The notes under the pieces: model-generated
What the model was told of the DNA's origin: nothing
The model's database searches: none
The model's input: only the letters and a program-made list of their open reading frames with translations
Made by a program: the position numbers and the translations under genes
Shown: one piece after another, positions 11,369-22,817 of the stretch
How positions within the stretch are numbered: the stretch's first letter is position 1
Layout: the number at the start of each line of letters is the position of its first letter
DNA from: Rhodocollybia butyracea
Lineage: Eukaryota; Basidiomycota; Agaricomycetes; Agaricales; Omphalotaceae
Assembly: GCA_015501585.1 (NCBI GenBank)
Contig: JADNRY010000046.1
Span: 62,001-126,000 of the forward strand
Direction of reading: 5' to 3'
DNA length: 64,000 nucleotides

Positions 11369-11595
11369 TAACCCGTAACGGGCCCCCATGAATTAGGGTG
11401 TTTTGGAATTCATAACGCATCACAGGCCCCCTTGAACTGCAAAAATTCATAAAACATAACAATTTTTTTGGCCGGCTCCGCCGGCCTGAACTGAACTTTA
11501 CAATAAGTAAGTATGTAACGCATAACTTTGGGGCCTGAACATGTAATTTTTGAACTTTGACCATAAATGCATAACGCATAACACCCCATGAACTT
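11369..11595. repeat. Diverged tandem units flanking a perfect hairpin
   Basis: Four diverged units of the form (A/G)TAACGCATAAC..GGCCCC.TGAAC start near 11,369, 11,412, 11,514 and 11,568. Between units two and three lies GGCCGG-ctccg-CCGGCC (about 11,470-11,486), a perfect 6-bp stem with a 5-nt loop. No coding capacity. It may be the remnant of a small non-autonomous element. Confidence 0.55.
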
Positions 11596-12546
11596 ATGGT
11601 CGTAATTATACAGTATGTTTGACCTGCCTTGTCACTTGTGTGGCCGCGAAGCGGTTGGATATGGTGGATGTGCTGAGGGGATCTTTGAAACATTTCTTCT
11701 GTGCTTCACGAGCATAAACTCGAAGTGGCAGCCTAATTGATAATTAGAAGAACCAAGGCCGCCGCATCCCGACGCCAACGGCTCGTTGAGGCTCTGAGTC
11801 AGCCTCCGACTTACACGGATCGCCACGATCACGTGTTCCGGCTCACACTATCAATGCCGGATATTTGATCGAACCACCAAACTCTCAGGAAAATCTGAGC
11901 TCCCATTCACCAGCTCTGGACTTCGAAATCGCGAGAAAATGTAATCTGCGCCAACTACTGGGTGTGCTACAGCTGTGAGCGCTGGAGTTTTTTCAGAAGC
12001 TCCACGAAATTTTGCTTCACGAAATTTTACAACCAACAGTACCAACTTCACTGCAATTGAACGGCACTTCAAATTCTCCTGATCTAATCCATATCGCGAT
12101 ACGATCTCCTGGCCATGGTCCGGCATGAATCTGACTGAGTAGGCTCTTACGGCTCATATCTAATGGGGATTTGTCTTGAACATATCCGAGGACATAAACG
12201 CTTCTCTTATTATGATGTGAGCATTCGTGCTTGAATACTCTTCAGCGGACGCAGGGCCTCGTTACACCCATTATGTTCCATCCATCTCTTGCTTGGCGAC
12301 ATGGGTTATTTAAGATTCGGACGAATGAGTCCGGTGCTCAATTGAAGGCTGCAAAGTTAAAACAAGGACTCACAGGACTCAGGACCAAGATATCATGACG
12401 CTGCAAGATATTGATGTGTTACCCGCGGGGGCCGTTTAAGTAACCCTGTAGGCGGCCTTCAATCCGCGGAGAACATCAAGTTTTCAAGATGTTGCTATAA
12501 GTATTTAAGCCCATATCCCGTGGATGTCTACTCTCATCCGCTATCA

Positions 12547-13475
12547 ATGTATCAGGTTGACAATCAGCGTCCTCTTCCTCTCAAGCTCATCCGCTTCATT
12601 TTTGAGCAGGTAGCTCGAGATGATGTTCGATCAGCTGCACGGCTCGCCCGAATATCTCATTTAGTTCAACACTGGTAACTCTCGCATTGCATATCCGGGT
12701 TTTCTTTGAATTTATCCGTTCACATGGCAGGATAGACCCAATTTTATATTCAGATGTGGTACTACTGCGTCAAACAGCGTGTAGATCTTTTTTACGGACG
12801 ATAGAGACCTCAAAACGGGGTGCTTCATATATCGTTCGCTCCCTCTGCGTTTCTTTCAACCCCTTGGAAGTTTTCGTCCCAAAAATCCTCCTCGCATGTC
12901 CTGCACTCGTCAATCTAACCATATATGTAGTGCACACCTCATTGACCGGTGTAGAGACTCATATATCATCGGGGAACTACGAAAAACTTCATTTTTCTCT
13001 CAGTCGCCTACGTCCCAGCCAGGTGCAGATGGAGCTGGCCGCCGTCGCGGGAAATGTATATTACGATCCCCTTTTGCCATTCCACAAAACCCTGTTTCAA
13101 TCCACCACACATCTGGTTGTTATAGACCCTTGGGAGCTCTGGACAGCCTGCAACTTTGGACTGTTACCTGCTCTCACACATATTTCATTCAATCTCGAAC
13201 TTCGTCCTTTCCAGGTTGGGAAAATGTCTGCGGTCCTTCATGCCCTTGACAGAGTGTTTGAACGTTGTGCTAGATTGAAGATATGCATTGTCAGGATATC
13301 ACGCCCCGGGGGTGTCTCGAAGGATTATGTTCAGAATACTTTCCCTTCAGTTCACGATCCCAGACTTGTATTACTGTATGATACGGAGCCTCTTTTCAAC
13401 AAAAGTTTAAGGCTTGCATCGATATGGGAGCTTGCCGAAAGCATTACAAAGGAAAGAAGGGGCCAAAATAAGTAA
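12547..13475 (+). CDS. Basidiomycete orphan protein, possibly F-box-like
   Basis: Two exons (12547-12674, 12731-13475) encode 290 residues from the first ATG. The N-terminus has the short helical pattern RPLPLKLIRFIFEQVARDDV followed by SAARLARISHLVQHW, which resembles the start of many mushroom F-box-like proteins. The rest has Leu-rich segments (LLACPALVNLTIYVV, LLPALTHISFNLEL) as in degenerate leucine-rich repeats. No enzyme motif is visible. A TATA-like tataag lies about 55 bp upstream of the ATG. The substrate-adaptor idea is inference; families of this type are large and lineage-specific in agaricomycetes. Confidence 0.6.
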
Positions 13476-15261
13476 GTGTAATTGTGTATTTTTCAATGGA
13501 TCACAGAATTTACTGAATATTTATCAGAAAGCGAACGATGATTCCTGAAATATGAATTTCTGCGACTCAGAAGTTAAATTTATATCACTTATAATAGTTC
13601 ATGTATATATCGCCGCACCACAGAATCATCAGTGAAATCATTCCGAAGAGTGGAGAGTCGGTCTATACTAGGAACGGCACCCAGTGCTGGGTCAGGGGGA
13701 GTGAAAAGTGAGCCGTTCCGTCCTTCCTCGGAATCCCTAGTGAACCTAAATCAATACCATCGGAGTTAGCCCCTCCCTTGGCTTGAAAACAAGATCAGCG
13801 CAGAAATTCTTTATTGTCAAAACAAACACTCCTCCATACTAACCTGCCCAATTTACATATTTTATACAGAACATCACTTTTGTATCTGCTGCCGCCAAAC
13901 CTTTTTTTCAAGGAAGATCGAAAAAATAGGGCTTGGACTCATAATGAAGCCGGAGCCCATTCGATCCAAACCTGGTTAATCTCAATATACTTTCCACCAT
14001 ATATGTTAGACATAACATGATAATAAAGGACAACATTGGATATGTTGACGGAGAGCACCTAGAGCACAAAGTCAGATAATCGGTTGGAGTCCAGGATACT
14101 TGTGCGAGCAGGAACGGCCATTGAAGGAATCATCTTACTACACCTACCTCGTTTCTGGTAGTAATATTTTCACCGGCGCACCCAGTGATCTCGTTCGGCC
14201 AAGGGTCCGTTTTCCAGTTAGCGAATTTGGTCCACTATCTATGCGCAGTTGAGAGTCGGGGACATCACAACATTCAACGTCCTCACCTCAGATGACTTCG
14301 TGTTAAAAGAACGCTATTCACGCTTCTGTGCCGAATTATGCATCTCCGCGAGCGAATTAGCAGAAGGCCAAAGATGAACCGTTGTTGTTTGAATATGATC
14401 TGCTGAGGCGCTCGGCATTGGGAGGTCCAGCTCCATGCCCGTTTGGCCAGAGCATAATCCCAGCGCTCAGATATCTCATTTACCTGTTGAGACTTTCCCC
14501 AGCACTCCAACCGCACGCTCAGCTAAAACGATCTCCTGCGAAAGTCAGGCCATCACTGCCGGCTTTCCGACCTCCACTATACCGCTGGGAGCCCGACATT
14601 GTCAAAACTGGATTATTTTGGGAAGCGTCAGGTCACTGCGCGGCTGCGATTGACACCAACGGTGCATCCGCCGCTTGGTTGGCTTGGACCTTCAGTCCAA
14701 GATCGATGGCTTGACTGATTGAACCAGATTAGCCCTTTTGCGAGGTAGGCGTGAACCCCAGGAAGACCTGGTGGTTCACCAGTCTCACGCGGGTCCCGAC
14801 TGTACACCGCATCTCCCTTACCCGGCTCCTTTGTGAGGAAGCCACCCCTCTGCTTCTATGCCTATCTGGGGAAGCTGGTCCCACTTACTGGCGCGGGGTG
14901 GTACCAGAAAAAAATACCGCGCTTGCAGCAACCGAGACACCACAACATGCCCCCACGGAACCTCACATACACATGCAGTTCTTGGAGACCATGTCCGCTT
15001 ACTTCCTTTTGACGCCGCGGCACTACTCTATCCGAAACGATTCACCTTTCGCTGGGAGCACGTTGTACCCACTGCGAAGTTTGTTCACGAGGTTCTTTTC
15101 TGTCGGAGGGAGTTTGTGGCCAACAGCAGCGAAGGAATGTATCGGGACTCGTCGGATGATGGGAATCATACCCTGGAATTTTCCTTCGTGGGTAGGGATC
15201 GCTACGTCTCTCCTCGGCTGTTCCCTTGCGGGACCCCGCTGTAGGGCGGAGCCGAGTAAAA

Positions 15262-15293
<32 letters not shown>

Positions 15294-15616
15294 TGCGATG
15301 CTATTGCTAGAGGACTAATCTCGGTGTCATCAGATCCCTGAATCAGGTGCTTGATAGAGTTACAGACTACGCGGTTTCGTTTTTTCTACTGCTCGCTGCG
15401 TGGACCAAATCCTCGTCAAAATTGATGGAGTAACGGTCTAGCGTCGTGAATTATCAGAGCTGACAAGTGTAGTCTAAAGGCCAAGGGAACTGAGTAGATT
15501 TATAAGTAAGTAAATATTTTTTCGTGGTACAGTATAGTGTATCTAGACTTCTGGATGTGTCTGTGAAATAATGTGCAGAGGAAAGATTGGTAGTAGACTT
15601 ATCTGATCTGATACGA
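13476..15616. other. Intergenic region with SINE-like copy A and a trinucleotide run
   Basis: About 2.1 kb without a supported gene. Many short open frames at 14.3-15.3 kb shift between frames and show no conserved block. The clear feature is the repeat copy ending in a (TAC)n run near 15,262-15,292. Confidence 0.45.
15181..15296 (+). repeat. Dispersed SINE-like repeat, copy A, with (TAC)n tail
   Basis: Shares gggatcgct, cggctgttccct, gggacccc and ggagc with copy B at 30.5 kb, and ends in about ten TAC/CTA units. A short element with a simple-repeat 3' tail resembles a SINE, but I could not identify clean pol III A and B boxes. Confidence 0.6.
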
Positions 15617-16453
15617 CTACTTGATCTTGTCCAGCGGTCTGAGTAAGAGAAAGACATTAGCTTAGCACGTGTAAAGGGAGAGCGACCGACCTGTTGAATC
15701 CTCCTCGCCTTAAACAACATGTTAGAAAAGAAAATCGTTGAATGAAAGCCCGAAACGCGCACCTATTCATATATTGCCGCCAGGTTCGTGTCTTCTTGAT
15801 ATCCACAGAGCCTTCCTGGTTTCCTTCGACCTGTTTCCCCTAAATGGAGAGATAGATAAAGATGTATATGGAAAGTACAGCTGTGCACGAACCTTTGTAG
15901 TACCGAAACCTGCCAGACCCATCATGGCCATCATAGCAACATCATCATCTTCACCTGTTTCACCGGGTTCGCCAGCTTGTGCTTCAAAGTAGTCAAAATC
16001 TGGCTTGGGAGGTTCTGGAAATATCAGTGTTGACTGTAAGCGAAATGCACAGATATTTCGCGCGCTTACCAGCGGCTCTTGGGGGAGGCACTTGCCGTCC
16101 TGTAGATGGAGCCTCCTTTTCGCCGTCTTTCCTTGGCCTGTCCCTCGAATCGCTTCGTTTCTTAGAGTCTTTTTCCCTAGAATCGTCTCTCCTTCTTGAG
16201 TCTCTTTCCCTGCGGTCGTCTTTTCGGGAATAATCTGAGTAGAATATTGTGAGGGTTGTAATTAGAAGAAATGATAAAAATCACCTCTCCGGTCGCGATC
16301 TCCTCTTCGTGGACTCCGAGATCTACTGGACCTTCTTCGAGAATCGTCCTTATAGCTACTTCGGCCTCCACGAGAGTACCTGTCGCCACGATCTCTTTCT
16401 CTTTCGTCTCTTTCCCAACTTCGTTCTCGTCGACGATGGTCGCGGGAAGACAT
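15617..16453 (-). CDS. U4/U6.U5 tri-snRNP 27-kDa protein (SNRNP27)
   Basis: Spliceosome component of the tri-snRNP, nuclear. The protein starts MSSRDHRRRERSWERDERER and continues as an RS/RD-rich domain typical of this subunit. It ends with the conserved C-terminal block assembled across small exons: DDDVAMMAMMGLAGFGTTKG, KQVEGNQEGSVDIKKTRTWR, QYMNRRGGFNRPLDKIK. MMG..GF.TTKGK.V.GN and QYMNRRGGFNRPLD are diagnostic. The last coding exon is only a few codons, closed by TAG at 15617-15619. An in-frame ATG at 16486 would add eleven residues. Divergent from the RRM-like gene, with 89 bp between starts. Confidence 0.85.
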
Positions 16454-16542
16454 GAAGCTGTTTGTGAAAAACGTGACTTCTTGCAACGCGCATCTTTACT
16501 CAAATCACCTATAAGTTCTTTCAATAACTTTCAAAGTAAATA

Positions 16543-17286
16543 ATGGCTGGCATTGCTACTGAGGGTGATTTCTGCGTTTTCTAGCATTCTGTGTACTCAT
16601 TTTGCTTCAGCATTATCTAGAGCTCAACATATTCTACTAAAAGGCCTCCCGATACTAACAACCCAGGGGGATATTCGTCGTATGTTGACTCGGCACAACG
16701 TGAATGGGGTTACTGATGGTGCGTAGTGGATCCATAAACTATGGAGGAACTCTGTTTCACCTTTTTCAAGTTGCACTCTTATATGAAAACTTTGTCCCGA
16801 CAAAAGAAGCCGTAATCACCCTCGCTCGACCAAATTATATGCAAGATAGTCTAAGAGAACTGAAGAATGGAACACTGAGTGGAAAAGTAATCACCAGCGA
16901 AGCCCTTGACTTTTCGGAAACTGGACCTCCACAACCTCGCTTTGGATATGGGCCAAATGCTAGCATGGATAACATAGGAAAGAACGTTGTTCTATCTTAC
17001 TTCCCGCCCAAGACGAGCATATTACAGGCTTATGAGCCTATTCTGGAGAAGTATGAATTGGCTGGACCTTTTAAAGATTCGGTTATCCTGACTGAGTGAG
17101 TATTCTTGTATCATATGTGCGCTGAACTCATTGCTGCTTAGTTATTCGCCACAAAATCCCATTTCCCTGATACTTAAATGCAAAACAGAATCAGAGGCTT
17201 ATCGAGTTGTGAGGGATTTACACCTGAAGAACCCATTGGGAGGCCTGAGATGGACACAAATACTGCTGGCGCGTGTTTTACATTAA
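16543..17286 (+). CDS. RRM-like RNA-binding protein
   Basis: Four exons give about 210 residues: MAGIATE + ALSRAQHILLKGLPILTTQG, then MLTRHNVNGVTD + VALLYENFVPTKEAVITLAR, then a central linker, and after an intron at 17095-17141 DYSPQNPISLILKCKTESEA + YRVVRDLHLKN. Two stretches have the beta-alpha-beta spacing of an RNA recognition motif (HILLKGLP... as RNP2-like and ISLILKCKTESEAYRVVRDL as a second fold). A 22-nt first exon is required to keep the frame. I cannot assign an orthologue; a mitochondrial RNA-binding role is possible but not shown. Tail-to-tail with CBP20, 73 bp apart. Confidence 0.6.
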
Positions 17287-17359
17287 TTACATTCTATCTG
17301 CTTCAACATCCTCTTCCATTTTCGTGCGTTGGGCCTGTAAAACGCGTAAGCATTATAAT

Positions 17360-18109
17360 CTAAACAAGTAAAAGACGACAAACCGATCTAGTATTCTCTC
17401 CTTCATCATCGGGTGACCTTTCACGCTTGAGTTTCCCTTCAGACGTCTCCACTTCCTTCCAGTCTTCTCCACCGCCAGCAACAGCGCCAGGTCCATCCTG
17501 AGCATCAGCGTACCGTTCTTCAACTTGCCTTCTCCGTTCAACTTCCAGTCTTTGTGCTTGTGCGCCCCAGCCTCCGCGACCAGGGTCATAATCCTGCCTG
17601 TGTTCGTCCCGAACTTGACCGCCGCTTTTGCCTCGACCGAATTGTCTCCCTTCTTTGTATCCCAAGTCCAAATCACACCGAATTATCCGTTCGTCAAGTT
17701 TAGTACCGCTGACATAGCGCATGCTAGCCAGTGCTTCTGCATGTGTGTAGTATTCGACGAAACAAAACCCACATGGTGTTCTGTATATAGAAATTAGCAG
17801 GACTTGTAGCAAAATTTATATAACTTGCCTTGTATTCCGGTCAAGACCCATAATGATTCTTTTGATTCCTCCTCCATCTTCAGGATTTGCGCATTTTGAG
17901 AATAATTCGTATATTTGTTCTTCAGTAGTATAAAAACTTAGGTTTCCGATCTGAAGTCGAGGTTATTTGTGCGGTTTAGGACCTGTGCCAAAACGTACAT
18001 ATAGTGTAGTGGAATGGGAAAGCAGTTCATTTTGGCGTTGACGGTCGATGCGGGTCTGGGAGTCTTTGTAGTTGGATGGCTGGTCCAATGGCTGGACGAC
18101 GTGGCTCAT
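17360..18109 (-). CDS. CBC2: Nuclear cap-binding protein subunit 2 (CBP20)
   Basis: Binds the m7G cap of nuclear transcripts with CBP80; acts in splicing, export and decay. N-terminus [20 protein letters not shown] leads to [20 protein letters not shown] (RNP2), [12 protein letters not shown], and after an intron [18 protein letters not shown] (RNP1), then [34 protein letters not shown]. Cap-stacking tyrosines and the [12 protein letters not shown] block are conserved. The C-terminal tail is longer and rich in Arg/Glu. The second intron starts with GC instead of GT. Divergent from TRAPPC10, with 94 bp between starts. Confidence 0.93.
17781..17828 (-). other. GC-AG intron in CBP20
   Basis: The 48-nt intron has donor AG|GCAAGT and acceptor ATACAG. 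Only this phase-2 junction keeps NTR+[11 protein letters not shown] in frame; the nearby GT would shift the frame. Confidence 0.8.
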
Positions 18110-18203
18110 AATGAAAAGGGATTAAATTTGTAAGTAGTGCAAGTTCAAGATACAAGATTTATTCACACGGTACTTTTGCTTTTTGACGCGTCTATATCAT
18201 GAA

Positions 18204-21200
18204 ATGTCCAGTACCAAGAAATCAATAATTGTCTCCTACTCTGCGACACCCTCTTTTATTACATCCTCTAGCTGGACACAGATTCTTCAGACCCTTCAAT
18301 CCCAGCTTCCACTTCGCAACATTCACTGGAAATCTTCTTCCCGGACTTCCATCAGGACAATTCACCAACTTGATGTCTCTCTCGTCAATCTAGACAATGT
18401 TAGAGATGAACTTGCCTCACAAGTACCGACGACGTTGTTAGAAAGGCCCTTGTTGAATATCTACGTAATTACTTGCGAGGTGTGTACGATCTTACGTTCC
18501 CTGTTACCAAGTATAACTTTCAGCCAGAACAACGATCTTGAAGCGTATCGCGCTACAGTAAAGAGGCAAATAAAGGAATGGCATACCACTGTCTCTCCAA
18601 GAAAGAATCAGGAATGGCTCATTCTCCATGTTGTCCGTGCAGACACCAGAGTTCAATCCGGGGCCTTCTTCACGCTCAAAGGCTCTGTTTTGGACAAAGT
18701 ACGAGCAGATTTCAACACGGAAAAACGAGAACGGTGACACTAGCACACTAAATAATACCAGCACTGTTATTGACATACCTTACAGATGCGTTCAACTCGT
18801 ATGGTCCCCCGGAGGTACTAAACCAGCGGCATGGGCCGAGTTTTTGAACAAACTCCGAGATGGCATCTTATCTGCATTTGAAAGTGCTGTTATTCAACGC
18901 GAAGATGAAGTTCGACGTTCAGAAGGTCAGAGACAGATGCCTGGATGGAACTTTTGTACATTCTTCATTCTCAAAGTGCGTATTGTCATCATTTGCTATT
19001 TCATTCGATTATTCACATTGTAACAGGAAAGCCTGGCTACATCTTTCGAAGGAATGACAGTGTATGATGATGCTCTGGTAGTATATGAAGAACTTGAAGT
19101 TTCATTCGAGCAAGTTCTCAAGGAGAAGAATCTATCCTGGTTCGGTCCACTCATTACACCTACATCAAACGATGATTCCGCTCCTCTACTCACCATATCA
19201 AAGAAACCATATCGAGGGCTCATCCTCGCAAACAACATTTCAGTATTTGATTTCCGGATATACCTTCTCTCTCGACAGTGCGAACTACTCGCGAAGGCTG
19301 GTCGTCTGACTGAAGTGTGCCAGAAAGTAGGCGTGTTTTTGAGTAATTTTGGGCGACGGTTACGCGAAGCTGAAGTAGCATCGTCTTTTATGCTTCCCGT
19401 GCTATATATTAACCTCTTTTTATAGTCTGAGATGGCCCCGTACTTCGTTGAATCATGGATATACTCTTCTGCTTTGAGCGTAGTAGATCAATGTGATACT
19501 TGGGCTTCCAACGCGGATGTGGACGCCAAGAGGCCTGCTTTCAACGCCGGAAAAGCCGAGCTTTTGGAGTTTGCGCGAAACCAAGTTCGTAACCTGTCAT
19601 GGATCCCCTTATCTCTCAATCTCATTGCCCTCCAAGCTCGATATGCTTGGAATAGAAAAAGAATTTCTTCCCAAGAAACCCCCTTTCACGAACGCGTTGT
19701 TGAGTTCGACTCATCGAAATCAAAAGTCTAGCTCGACGGAGAGTATCAGTAACACGCAACTTTCAGCTGCGGTGACAAACCAGGAATCATTCTACGATCT
19801 TTATATTCATACCACGAATAGAGCTATCGACCTATATGCAAAATCCGGCCGGCGTAAATTTGCTCTTAAACTGCATGGTAGTCTTGCTGCCCTCGACTTG
19901 TAAGATACGCGCCGAATAATTTACGCCGATCCTAACATCCTGTCCACAGACATCGAGGTCAGCTGGAAACCACTCCTACTCGGCTGGAGAGTGCTCTTAC
20001 GACATATAACTCCCTTCCTGCTCACTATGCTCCTCATAAGTGGATATCACTCGAGTCTGTGATGCTTGCAAGAGCATTAGAAACTCACGATATTGCGAAC
20101 AAGTCGAAAGATCGAGAATGGATCCATATTCTTCTTGCGTTTTTCAAAACGTATGCGGAAACCTTAGGAGCTGACCTATTGATGCCAGAGGAGAGCAAAG
20201 TAGATTATGTTTCACAGTTAGTGGGGGCACTGTCAAAGGCGGTATCGGAGTTGACCACTGGTGTGTGGTGTTCCATCCAACATCTTAGATCTTTGAATGC
20301 TCAATCTCTCTTCCTCCAGACTTATCTCACCCCGATCATCCTGCCTTCAAAATTCGAGTCTCTTCTTCTGCTATTCCAGATGAGACGCGTGATGGCTCCT
20401 ATTTAGAAGTCTCTGTTCATAATTCCCTTCCCTGTGTACGTGGATCGTTCCTGCGACCTCTTCCTCTCCTCTTACATTAGTCTTGTAGTCTATCCCTATA
20501 ACCGAAGTCTCTGTCGTCCTCGCAGGAAGAGATTCGGAGCGATTTAGATTCACCTTCCCTGGCGAGTCACTTGCCCCAGGAAAGACAGATTTCAAGCTTT
20601 TTTGCCCTGTACGTATTCTTTCGAAATATGTCTGTCCCTTTTCTCAGTAGAATACAGATCCCTTGTCATGGTAGCTTCTTGCTTGATAGCAGTGAAGTTC
20701 GAATGGACCGTTTACTTTTACAGTGGTCCCATCGAAAGACTATTCATAACACAAAGAGTTCAAGCGCGCGAAGCATTGCAAAAGATAATCACGTACTCGT
20801 ACGGGTTCCTCAGGATCTTCTCGCGTTTGATATCCGCCTTCGGCAACCTCCTCTGGGTAAGCTTACCTATTATCTTTCTGACTATGCATCCTGTGTTAAG
20901 ATGATGCGCGTTAGTTGCGTTGGGCGCTCCACCAAGTTTGCTAGTCGCTGTTTCCACTGGAAGAAATGAAGTATCAAGTGCTTCTCTCAAGTTGTCCGCT
21001 CCTTCGATTACCTTCGACTGTGAAGATGTAACCGTTTTCACGAGTATTTACTTTTTCCTCTCTCGATGCACACCTTTTGACGAGACTTTGTTCACAGAGG
21101 GGCTAACGCAGCCCGATAGTACACCTGACCATATTCTACTCCGAGACCTACCAAAAGACAAGGAAGTTGAGCTTCTCATACCCCATTCTGACGCTTCTAC

Positions 21201-22805
21201 CATGCACTCAATTGTAAGTTGTGCCATGATAATATTGTCTCCAATGTTGATAAACCGTGTTTCTCAGAAAGTGACCATAGAAGTCAATTACACAACGGTC
21301 GCTGAGCCCTCGATCAACCGAAATTTACGCCTAACGAGAGTCATTACAACGACTCTTCCTGTCTCTGTCAATGTAGAGGATTTTTTTAGAGGGAACCGGT
21401 AAGCTTTGGCGCTGCAATGTGTATGTGCTCCATCACTCATCGCTGGCATAGATTGTTTTCCAAGTTTATCGTGTCTACTATAAGCCATCAGCACGTACGA
21501 ATATCAGACGCACGATTAGAACCACCCGACGAAAGCAGCGGTTTGAAAATATTAGCATGCTCATCGTCGAAGCGTGGAATTATTGTAAGAACATTTTTCA
21601 AACTTACATGCACTAGAAGTCTTGAATGCTTTTAGACCGTCACTCCTGCCCAGCCTGCACAATTTCTTTTCCAAATCAATTCCGATGGACCTGGTGAGTT
21701 TCTTGTGGTGTAAAAATTACGCTAATCATTGAACTGGGTTTCCCTGTAGTCCGCGAAGCTTTAAGTTTGGATATTACATATCGCATGCTACGTGAAGGCA
21801 AGCTGGTGTTTTGTTTCTGCACCATACTGCGCTGACACAGAGCATGCAGAGGTCGAGTTTGTAGTAGAGGAGGCAGTTGAATGTGCCATCAAAGAAACAC
21901 CCAGCTGGAAAATCCATCGAATACCCCTTATCAGCAAACTGATTAAAATGCTAGAAACAGACGCAAGTTGGGTTGAGATGTACGGAATATCCGGTGAACT
22001 GCATATAGCTGGGTCACCTGGTTCAGACGATATCCTACAGGACCCTGTTGATGCAGTGAAGAAGGTACGCTACGAAAGCCTGAGTTCTGTCACAAAACCA
22101 CCAAAGAAACTTATCGGCTACAGATGCTTCAAGCTCATAAGCGCCCCTCCGCCCTCGCTGGACCTTGGCATGAGATCAAGATTCCTGTGGATGTGCCTGT
22201 TATGAATGTAAGCTGGTTTTGAACTCAACGAACAATGCGGTATTAAATGACCCAAGATCGTGGCTGCAGCACGGATACAGATATCAGCAGCGAAGGATAC
22301 GGCTTTATATGCCGGCCAACCTATTTCTGCTACCCTCAGTGTCCATTCGTCGTTCCATTGGGGCACCAGCGCCAATGACAAGGAGCGAAAATATGTGATG
22401 CAATATGATGTGGAAGAGATGGTCAAGGAATGGCTTGTCAGCGGGAAGAAACGCGGTACGTTCATAGCTACGGTAAGCGGTTTTTTTATGCTTGATTTCC
22501 GCCCACCGTACCTAAGTCCCAATACAGGACGAGGGTACATTCAGTGTACCGCTCACTCTGGTTGCTTTGCATCATGGAGAGTTTGTATTGCCGAAGGTGA
22601 GGGACTGTTCTATTTGTTCGGTTCGAATAATTTAAGCGCGCATATCCAGGTCATGGTAAATGCTCTACCTCTTGCCGACGTCGATACGATGGGGTCGATG
22701 GCCATCCCGAACACAGAGACTTATCAGGTGCATGGCGCAGAGAAGGTTTTGATATCACCTCGGGGAGGTCGTAGTACATTTGTATTAGGTATGGGTTCAA
22801 CATAA
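18204..22805 (+). CDS. TRAPP II complex subunit TRAPPC10 / Trs130
   Basis: Large subunit of the TRAPP II tether and Ypt31/32-type Rab exchange factor at the late Golgi. About 15 exons with 50-60-nt introns span 4.6 kb. Recognisable blocks include SWTQILQTLQSQLPLRNIHW near the N-terminus, the trappin core VQLVWSPGGTKPAAWAEFLN + KLRDGILSAFESAVIQREDE, PGWNFCTFFILKESLATSFE, MTVYDDALVVYEELEVSFEQ, ILANNISVFDFRIYLLSRQC, and a C-terminus HGAEKVLISPRGGRSTFVLG. ATG at 18204 is the first in frame. I traced the N-terminal and C-terminal thirds well; exon joins between 20.4 and 22.2 kb are only approximate. Stop lies 12 bp from the convergent aminotransferase stop. Confidence 0.85.
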
Positions 22806-22817
22806 GAACGATACATA

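Larger units (their letters stand above)
10475..12546. other. Gene-poor region with repeat copies
   Basis: About 2 kb between the peroxygenase promoter and the orphan gene at 12.5 kb. It contains an inverted copy of a SINE-like repeat (11,055-11,185), tandem diverged units with a GC-rich hairpin (11,369-11,595), and a TATATAAG at 11,355-11,362 with no gene behind it. No coding frame here has support. Confidence 0.5.

Noticed and set aside
15262..15292. (TAC)n run as a CRISPR or satellite array
   Set aside because: It is a plain trinucleotide microsatellite tail of the SINE-like repeat with no spacer structure.
14382..15341. Overlapping 70-196-codon open frames at 14.4-15.3 kb
   Set aside because: Low stop density in GC-richer DNA; no domain, no consistent splice pattern, and one ends inside the trinucleotide tail.
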